A stretch of DNA of 64,000 nucleotides, from contig JASANE010028231.1 in the NCBI GenBank assembly GCA_030248225.1, positions 1-64,000 of the forward strand. The letters run 5' to 3'. Below the pieces are notes generated by a model. That model was given only the letters and a program-made list of their open reading frames with translations. It was not told the origin of the DNA and ran no database searches. Position numbers and translations under genes: made by a program. Each line of letters opens with the position of its first letter. Position 1 is the first letter of the stretch. This stretch comes from Trileptium ribeirensis (Eukaryota > Nematoda > Enoplea > Enoplida > Thoracostomopsidae). This document shows, in pieces, positions 57,236 to 64,000 of the stretch.

Positions 57236-58116
57236 TTAGTAACTATAACATAATTGGCACTAGTATAAATCTAAGGCTTGGGTCCAGGTACTCAGATAAT
57301 CTCATAGTGGCTACCGTCCGGTGTCCTTGTGTCAACCCACAAGGGCTGTAATAAAGGAACAACTAACCTAAATCGGAACCACTATCGCTCAAGTATACCC
57401 CTTAAACATTAGCTGTGATAACTTAGGGTTAAAGAATAGGCCAATATTGCTAGCTTTAAATAAACTAAGGATCAAAGTACTAGATAGGGATCATCAAGAC
57501 TATCGGAACGATTGGCCGAAGTGTGTGAAGTGAGTCAGACTGTGCATTAGAGGAAGTCAGACTGTTCAATGTCCGGTGAAGTGCTAACGTGAGCTGAAAA
57601 TAATCTGGTACTAAAGTAAGAACCATCGTTTTGGTAACGAGAGCTCAATTAATTGTATCGAAGAACTGGTGCGAAGCTGGTGTGAGCAAAAATACGGTAC
57701 GAAAGAGCAGTACCGAGGCTTTTCGAATCGAGCACCGAGGAAAGTACGTATTAAGAGAAGTTATCAAAAATAGTGCCAAAAGTGGTCGATGATGTTATCA
57801 GTGCCTAACATTTTATCGTTCGTAATAAACATTTTATATCCATGTCTGTTGACCGACTATCTGGTACTCGAGCACGTAGAGCCGAGCAAGTATCGCGCCG
57901 CATCGCAAAATATAGAACACTAGAATCGTCCACGAAAGAAAAACGCGCGCGATAATCAGCGTCCCACCGGCATTCTACTGTCTACACCTCGAACCACACA
58001 ATCCTTCGGTGACGAATCCCGTTCCCTTTTTAATTCCGATAGCCGACATAAAAAATCCCCTACCAATCCCTACCTCCAACAAAATAAAATATAACACTAT
58101 TAAATATACGGTTGGG

Positions 58117-58631
58117 GGTTCCTCGGCTGCTAAGGGTCAGTTGGGTCCAAAACTATCAAATCCCCACTCCCAAACCAAATTTTGGGTTTTTACAAAATTT
58201 CACTCATTTATTCTCCCCACCCTTTTACGTTCTTGATTTTCTTATTTTCGTCCTAGGTTGTTTGTTTGTAACCAATTTGCATAATATCGTTTCATTTAGT
58301 TTTAGTTGGGAGTTGTGGTTGTGTGCATGTTGACTGACTAAATTCGGTGCACACAGAGTTGTTTTTCTGAATTTGTTAGGTTTGGGATAGAGATAGCTCA
58401 TTAATAGCGAAAGCGACCATAACAGTTATATATTAGTGTAGTTGATGTCGATCATATTGTTTATTATGTATCATATAACGACTCATAGGAGGTTTTTATC
58501 ACTACTTTGCCTGTTTACTTCTTGGTATGGGATCACTGTTGAATTGTTTGTCACGCACAGAATTGTGTTGGTTTAATTAGCTTCTGGTTTTCTGAGGCTT
58601 CTATTATGAATTTTGGCTTCCAGGTTGTTAC
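58117..58631 (+). mobile_element. LTR-like repeat, truncated copy D
   Basis: Begins ggttgggggttcctcggctg and contains ggtcagttgggtccaaaact, ccaaattttgggtttttaca and accaatttgcataatatcg. These correspond in order to the first 200 bp of copies B and C. It stops before the body of the repeat. It lies directly between copies A and B, in the same orientation. Confidence 0.6.
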
Positions 58632-60302
58632 TGTCGTGGGTCTAGTATGCTACTAGGGGTCCCAGGGCCTGAATTCTACAAATTTCGGGTTTTTAAAATT
58701 TTCTTTCACTAAATCAATTATATATTATTTACGGGTCCCTAGTTTTAGTTTTCTTAAAATGTTCAAATTTTATAAATTTTGTTTATTTTTGTTTTTTAAT
58801 TTGCATAAAACTCGTTCATTTCACTCACAAGCTATGTACAATTAATAGTTTAGTTTTAAAATAGTTTAGTCAGGTTGTAGGCTCACGAAGAGGAAGCGGC
58901 TTGAATTACATCTTCAATTACTACATGTTTTCAATACGATTCGGTATCGGATTGTAAATTAAAAATCGGCATTTATGTCGTTTTTCTTTGCTCTAGATTT
59001 GGATTTAGTGTGTTTCTGATCGGATTGTGACGCGGAGCAACACAAAATAGTTGTGTATAAGGTTTATAACAGAATGGTGCTTATATCTTTCTGTTTGGGC
59101 GGAATACTAGCATTGACACCAGAGCTGCACACATAAGTGCTTAATAAAAACTAACAATTATTTTAGTATACTAGCATTCCCAAGAAAAATCTGGGGGAAA
59201 GTGGCTATAATAGTAATAGGAGCGGTAGAATAGCATAACTTAGGTTAGTAATACGTTAAAAATATCGGCTCCCGGGTCGAGTGAGCAAGTCCAGGGCGAG
59301 AGTGTAGGTGGGTTTCGATAAATTATTAGTGCTCCTTATGAAGTCTGGCAGCCAGCCGGGGTCGGCGGAGCAAGTAATACTATTCTTGAAAAGACCGGGC
59401 GAGTAAGGGGAGAGGAATCCATTACCCCCACGAGTCGCCATTAGATCCCACTTAACTATTCTTGGCCAGCCAGTCGGGGGGGGGCACGGATCTTTCCATA
59501 CTAGCAGCCAGCCAGGGCTCATGTGGAGTAAGAAACTTCAACTGTACAGTAGTCTACCGCTACCGTACAGTGTTAGTAACGTAGTTCGGCAGCCAGCCGG
59601 GGTCGGCTTGTTTAACATAACGGGCACTATTAGCGTAAATCTAAGGCTTAGGTTAAGGTAATCAAATACACGGTACGTCAGCCAGCCGGGGGCGCGTTGT
59701 GTCAACCCATAAGGGCTGTAATAGATAACCTACTCTAAAACCACTATCACTCAATCATACTTCTTAAACACTAGCTATTGTAACGTAAGGCTAAAAACTT
59801 AGGCTCAAATCTAGGAAGTCGTAACATAAACTAAATCGAAAAGTAATAGAAATCGGGATAAGCAAGTGAAAGCTGAAACGAGTGGCCGAATATTGTGAAA
59901 AGCCGAGCGTCAGACTGTGATAGCATTGAATGTCAGACTGTGCAAGAGTGAAACGTCAGACTGTTCAAGAGTGAAAAGTCAGATTGTGCAAGAGTGACCG
60001 GTGTAGGCGTAAGTGATAAAAATTACGGTACTAAAGAATAGTGCTGCGGCTTTTCAATACGGATAGTAAAAAATGCACCGCAAGCGATCTACAGGTGTAA
60101 TATTAGTGCCATAATACTTTGTATCACCTTGTAATAAACATTCCTTATACGTGTCTGTTGTTCAATTATCTGGCACTGAGTGATTAGAGCTGAGCAACGG
60201 TCACGCCGCACCTCTAAATATAGGGCGAATACTGATTACAATCCCGTCCCCTTTTAATTACCGATAGCCATCATAACCAAAAATTTCCTACCAACCCCTA
60301 CA
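58632..60302 (+). mobile_element. LTR-like repeat, copy B
   Basis: 1671 bp from TGTCGTGGGTC to CCAACCCCTACA (TGT...ACA ends). It matches copy A throughout: cccaagaaaaa, tcgagtgag, ccagggcgagagtg, the hairpin, gtgtcaaccca followed by aagggctgtaata, the taataaacat site at about 60133, and the ccgatagcc end. It carries five extra or exchanged GC-rich words of the form cagccagccggggtcgg (about 59347, 59464, 59501, 59588, 59678). Non-coding. No flanking duplication was read. Confidence 0.7.
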
Positions 60303-60431
60303 CCCGTGCAAACAATAAAAAATAACAGTTACGTTGAATACTAGAAATTTAAGATTGTCCCACAGTTAAGTATATTAGCATCAATTAATAAATATTTATA
60401 ATACTAATTCGCAAATAAAAACCGTAGGTAT

Positions 60432-60839
60432 CTGGGCTCTCCATTCGCTGAAAATTTTGCCAGGGTGCATGAACCAAGGGGCCACCTTGGTTTCGAACCG
60501 GGGGGACCGATTTTGCCAGGGGGCATTTGCCAAGAGAAAAACGATTGAAAATAGTGTCAGAAACACTGCCAAAACGCTTTTGATGGAGAGTAAAAGCGAT
60601 TTTAAAACAATTTTTGACAAAATTTGCGAAATTTTTGGCTTCAGAACGGAATTTTAGTACAAATTTTGATCAAATTTTTTGTACTTTGGACCGATTGGAC
60701 ATAAAAAATTTTTCTAGAGGCGGTGAACCGGGGGGAGCCCAAAATTTTGCCAGGGGGCATGAACCGGGGGGCGCCTGTTCAGAACCAGGGGGAACCATAA
60801 AATGCCAAGAGGCCCCTACCCCCCATTTGGAGAGCCCAG
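60432..60839 (+). mobile_element. inverted-repeat element (CTGGGCTCTCCA family), copy 2
   Basis: A 408-bp element with perfect 12-bp terminal inverted repeats CTGGGCTCTCCA and a perfect 5-bp target-site duplication GGTAT (60427-60431, 60840-60844). The interior matches copy 1 (22595-22968) closely, including gccaagagaaaaacg, cagaaacactgccaaaa and cttcagaacggaattttag. Frames at 60457-60916 are artefacts of the repeat. Confidence 0.93.
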
Positions 60840-60844
60840 GGTAT

Positions 60845-61049
60845 TCATATTCAGCCTTAGAGAACTATATAAGCCTTGGGTGCTCGGTGGCATATAATCC
60901 TACTAGAAATAGATAGTCTAATATCGGCCTGTGTCAAGTAAGATTTCCTGGGTGAGTATAATAGGGGCGTTCAGATTCGTGAGTAAAACCCGGGGCGTGG
61001 ATTAGGGTAACCAAGTCTTGAGATCTATTCTCTCCAAATAATCGCCTGT
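60845..61049. other. short unassigned spacer
   Basis: Contains cctgtgtcaagtaagatttcctgggtgag and aacccggggcgtgg, faintly like the ctgtgtcgagtgag part of the LTR-like repeat. Otherwise nothing. Confidence 0.3.
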
Positions 61050-61230
61050 TGTCGCATTCCGCTCGGTTGCCGGAGGATTGAGCTATAGAAAAAAAAACGA
61101 CGAAAGCGACCAAAAAAGGTCCTCACTACCGTAACGTCCACCCCCTTACAAAAATTTCGCCGGCTACCGGGGGTTACCCCTTTCTGGGGGGTTTTACCCC
61201 ACTGGCGTGTATGCATCGTCGTCATGTATG
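61050..61230 (-). mobile_element. truncated relative of the CATACATG element
   Basis: On the minus strand it begins CATACATGACG and has cagtggggtaaaa, ggggtaaccccc and gcgaaatttttgtaaggggg, then gtgaggacctttttt. These follow the same order as the left arm of the 50331-50882 element. The opposite end is missing. Confidence 0.6.
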
Positions 61231-61480
61231 CAAATATACCAATAACCAAATCATTGTTTAATTACTATTCTTCAAGATTATTATGTAAAAATAAACATAA
61301 CAGTTTGCCATTTTGTATCACGCATAACAATTTCACAGCTAAAGTACACAGTTTCAGGAATTGTGGATTTTACACTGTCCTAGTTAGTAGGAAGCATTAT
61401 ATCTTAAGTCGTTTATCTGATCTATTAATTTGGTACCAGATTGTTGATCTGTTCTACTAGTTAATATTTTTTTCTGAACA

Positions 61481-61598
61481 GTAGCCCCGGCTCGGCACCT
61501 AAATTTTACCTTTACCGGGGCCGGTGCTTCGACGTTGCCACGGCACGGCGCTAAAGTTGTTGCCCCGGGGACGGGGCTAAGCCCCGGTACATCCCTAG
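61481..61598 (-). repeat. GC-rich dispersed repeat, unbroken copy
   Basis: Minus strand: ctagggatgtaccggggctt, agccccgtccccggggcaac, cgtggcaacgtcgaagcacc, ggccccggtaaaggtaaaat, then ttaggtgccgagccggggct. It is the reference that shows the copy at 32253-38225 to be split by a LINE. Confidence 0.8.
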
Positions 61599-61604
61599 TA
61601 TATA

Positions 61605-61870
61605 GCTATATAGAGCTTTGCTTTCTGAACAAAATGAGTCCAATCTTAGCCGAATTGCTACATCTTAGCCGAATTGCGAACAGCTAAGGAGATATACTCA
61701 ATTTGGTGTTTTCGGGGGTCTCAAGGGTCCATGATTTGAAAACCCATTTTGACCCAAGCCTGGAGCGTAGGTGACCTCGGCAATAACAACATTTACACAG
61801 CTTTATAGAGCTAAACCTTCTAAACAAAATGAGCCCTAATGCGGCCATATCACACCGGTTAGTTGTTGAA
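61605..61870 (+). repeat. GAGATAT dispersed repeat
   Basis: Shows gctttctgaacaaaatgag, aaggagatatactcaatttg, gtgttttcgggggtctcaag, gtccatgatttgaaaaccca and a second ccttctaaacaaaatgagcc. The word order is that of the copies at 9.8, 29.5 and 32.0 kb. Confidence 0.65.
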
Positions 61871-62318
61871 ATATGACCCATAGCGTAGTGGGATCCTTAG
61901 GGATCCTACTTGGGCCCTTTCGGACCTCCTTTTGACGCGGAAGGAGTTGGAATCGGTTTTTGCGCCTAACTAAAGGGCACAAATAGAGATTTCAGGCTTT
62001 CGAAGTTGAGTTATGCGTGTTACCCGAAAAAACCCCACAAACAGAGGGTGCCAAATTTCACACTCCTGGCTAGTAAGAATTTGTAGTATGGCTCGTTTCA
62101 CTCACTCAGAATTCAGTAATCTTTAATTACACATGAACACATATTGGTAGAGATATATAAATGAAAATGTGTGTTAGTGATGTGTAGTGTATATATGTGT
62201 AAGTTATTATGTATTTTAATATTATTAATATGTGTGTTGTGTATGTATATTATTATATATGTATGATTATGTGACGACAGTCGTAATACTAGAAACTTGG
62301 CACCGCGCCAAGGCATGT
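61871..62318. other. unassigned spacer with AT-rich microsatellite
   Basis: 62130-62270 is dominated by tatgtgt-type low-complexity sequence. No gene. Confidence 0.4.
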
Positions 62319-63304
62319 GAATTCGGAGAACGATAAGAAATAGAAAAGTCGTGTTGACAGAGAAAAAAACGGACGCGCATATTTTTCACCCTATGTTCTC
62401 CTAGTGAGAATTCTTGGATTCCGAAGCTAACGCTTCTCCATCTCCGAATTCAATTACAACAAAATTTGATAAAAATCGATTCATGCGTTACCGATTTATG
62501 GACAAAAAAGATGAAATTTGACAAATTTCGGCTCGCCAGAAGGGTTATTTCCCTCATTCTCGGCAACGGGGCGAAGCATTGGCATATAACTAATACTGTA
62601 TCCAAGCGATCTCTATGGCAAGTTGCTGTGAAAATTTGAGCCAAATCGACCGAGCCGTTCTGGAGATATGGAAGTTTGAAAAAATTTTGCTAAATTAACC
62701 AAATGGCCGTGGGACCCAAATTTGAGGACTTATATCTCAATACGTAGAAGAGATAGAGCAAATCTGATGGCTCGTGCCTGGTAGGGCATGAGTTGCTCTA
62801 TCACCATACCAAGTTTCATTCCATTCGGATAAGTGGTTACATAGCTACAGCACGCCAAACTTTTGCCAAAATTTTCAAAATTTCACCATTTTTCAAGGCC
62901 CGCCTGGTGCCAGGGTGGCGCTACCCAAGCGACTCATATACCCAAGAATAAAGCTCGTCTAGACAAATGCTCCGATACCTAAATCATTCAAATCGGCCCA
63001 AGGGTTACGGAGTTATGAGCGAAAATACCCCTAAAAATGGATCATTTTGACCCCTTACCCCCTGGGTACCCCCCATTGGGGGTCCCTGTGGGACCATGGG
63101 TAGGTCCCACCGGGATAAAACCCCCAAAAGGCACATCTAGAGATCTGTAGCTTTCGTTTAAAAAAATTCGTGAAAATCGGCCGAAGTTGAAATAGAAAAG
63201 TCGTGTTGACAGAGAAAAAAAACGGACGCGCATATTTTTCACCCTATGTTCTCCTAGTGAGAATTCTTGGATTCCGAAGCTAACGCTTCTCCATCTCCGA
63301 ATTC
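62319..63304. mobile_element. unit with 117-bp terminal direct repeats and GAATTCGGAGA ends
   Basis: Direct repeats 62337-62453 and 63189-63306 are identical except for one extra A in an A-run. GAATTCGGAGA lies just outside the left repeat (62319-62329), and its complement TCTCCGAATTC closes each repeat (62441-62451, 63294-63304). The 735 bp between the repeats are non-coding, with phrases such as ccgagccgttctggagatat and gggttacggagttatgag that are common in dispersed invertebrate repeats. It may be one element duplicated, or two copies of a short element of about 130 bp. Confidence 0.6.
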
Positions 63305-63306
63305 AA

Positions 63307-63470
63307 ATAATAATTATTGAGTGGAACGAAGCGAAGCGCTTTTGTTTTCTTCGAGGGAGAAAATCGGCACTGTCCGTCCGTCGCACTCCTCAATAACTAC
63401 TAGGCCGATTTAAAATATTTTTTGTTTGAAAGGCCTAGTGTCCGACAGGTTCAACACATATAGGTTTTGC
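63307..63470 (-). repeat. RTE/SINE-type tail motif
   Basis: The minus strand reads ctttcaaacaaaaaatattt, aaatcggcctagtagttatt, then gcgacggacggacag, resembling 17670-17760 on the plus strand. Confidence 0.5.
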
Positions 63471-64000
63471 CAAAATTTGGCGGGTGCAAAATCGTCCATA
63501 TCATTTATATAAAGCAGAAACAGTATTGGGCCTAACCCAGATCCCTATGCGACACCGCTTAGTACTGGCCGCCACTGTCCAACAACCGTTTACTTTAACA
63601 GCCAGGGTTCGTTTATGTAGGAAAGAACCATTCCACGAGTGTAGGGGATCACTGGTCCCATAACTGATAAATTTAAGTAGTAGTTGATGGGGCACCTGGT
63701 CCAAAGCCTTTCGAAAACCAAGGTAAACGACATCCGCATTATCTCACTCATAATAATTTAAGTAAGCCAATCAACACGATCTAATAACTACAACTCACAA
63801 GACCGCCCCGAAAGAAACCAAATTGTGAAGGATTGAGAATTTTTGTTGCATATTTGATAATTTGCAGCGATATTAGCTTTTCCATAATTTTGGATACGCT
63901 GGAAGTCATCGATATATGCCGATAATTTTCAACAGCATGAGGCGCACTCTTTTATGTATTGCAGTGATATGCGTGAGTAACCAATCGGCAGGAGTGGTGC
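63471..64000 (-). pseudogene. LINE reverse transcriptase fragment
   Basis: Runs off the window end. On the minus strand, with frameshifts, it reads QFGFFRGGL, a VVYLGFRKALDQVPHQLLL-like segment (motif A, where Asp is expected before xxKAxD), an SFLHKRTLAVKVNG segment, a decayed SGVPQGS region, and LGPILFLLYINDMDDFA. The order is that of CR1-like LINE RTs. The YADD part is absent: the fragment ends at about 63471. Confidence 0.85.

Larger units (their letters stand above)
52946..58116 (+). mobile_element. LTR-like repeat, copy A (split by a LINE)
   Basis: Starts TGTCGGGG then ttagtaggctaccaagg (52946-53024), is interrupted by a CR1-like LINE, and resumes by about 56225-56263. From there it matches copy B through to ccgatagccgacataaaaaa and the cctaccaatccctacc end near 58077; similarity with B continues weakly to about 58116. 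Features include a conserved hairpin (57203-57235), caacccacaagggctgtaat, and a gtaataaacat polyadenylation-like site at about 57821. Non-coding. It is about 1.9 kb without the insert. Confidence 0.65.

Overview
The window is eukaryotic nuclear DNA from an invertebrate-type metazoan. It is AT-rich, with long GT-AG introns, several clades of non-LTR retrotransposon, many short inverted-repeat elements and satellite-like tandem repeats. No bacterial operons, CRISPR arrays, rRNA genes or convincing canonical tRNA genes were seen. I cannot name the species. The endonuclease/RT LINEs (CR1/L2-like, plus one with a zinc-binding module after the RT) fit sponges, cnidarians or other marine invertebrates.

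The one host gene I can support end to end is a cytochrome P450 on the minus strand. Eight exons run from 31524 down to 11912. Most of them are too short or too out of frame to stand out as ORFs; I joined them by splice sites and codon phase. The total is 1443 bp, a 480-residue protein with the ExxR, FNPDRW and heme-Cys motifs. It has no N-terminal membrane anchor and has GPKA where the I-helix acid/Thr pair normally sits. Its introns hold LINE debris, four copies of a short inverted-repeat transposon, and two dispersed repeat families. A possible exon of another minus-strand gene lies at 11545-11635.

Region 1-11.5 kb has no identifiable gene. It holds several tandem-repeat blocks (about 173 bp, 60 bp, about 95 bp, about 150 bp and about 33 bp periods).

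Region 32.2-45 kb is a nested stack of mobile elements. A minus-strand LTR-type element (LTR-like repeat 44873-43299, gag-like N/Q-rich remnant below it) is split by an L2-like LINE (about 39.5-42.98 kb). A short GC-rich repeat next to it is split by a complete-looking CR1-like LINE (32325-38190). That LINE is itself split by a 5'-truncated LINE of another clade with a perfect 12-bp target-site duplication.

Region 45.3-52.6 kb holds two inverted-repeat elements (45320-46201, 50331-50882), a GC-rich stretch of unknown nature, a (CAA)n microsatellite, a satellite of about 22-bp monomers grouped in threes, and a repeat carrying telomere-like TTAGGC runs. Region 52.9-60.3 kb holds two plus-strand copies of the same LTR-like repeat, plus a truncated third. 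One is interrupted by a CR1-like LINE with an 880-codon uninterrupted reading frame. The last 4 kb hold more short repeats and a minus-strand RT fragment running off the end.
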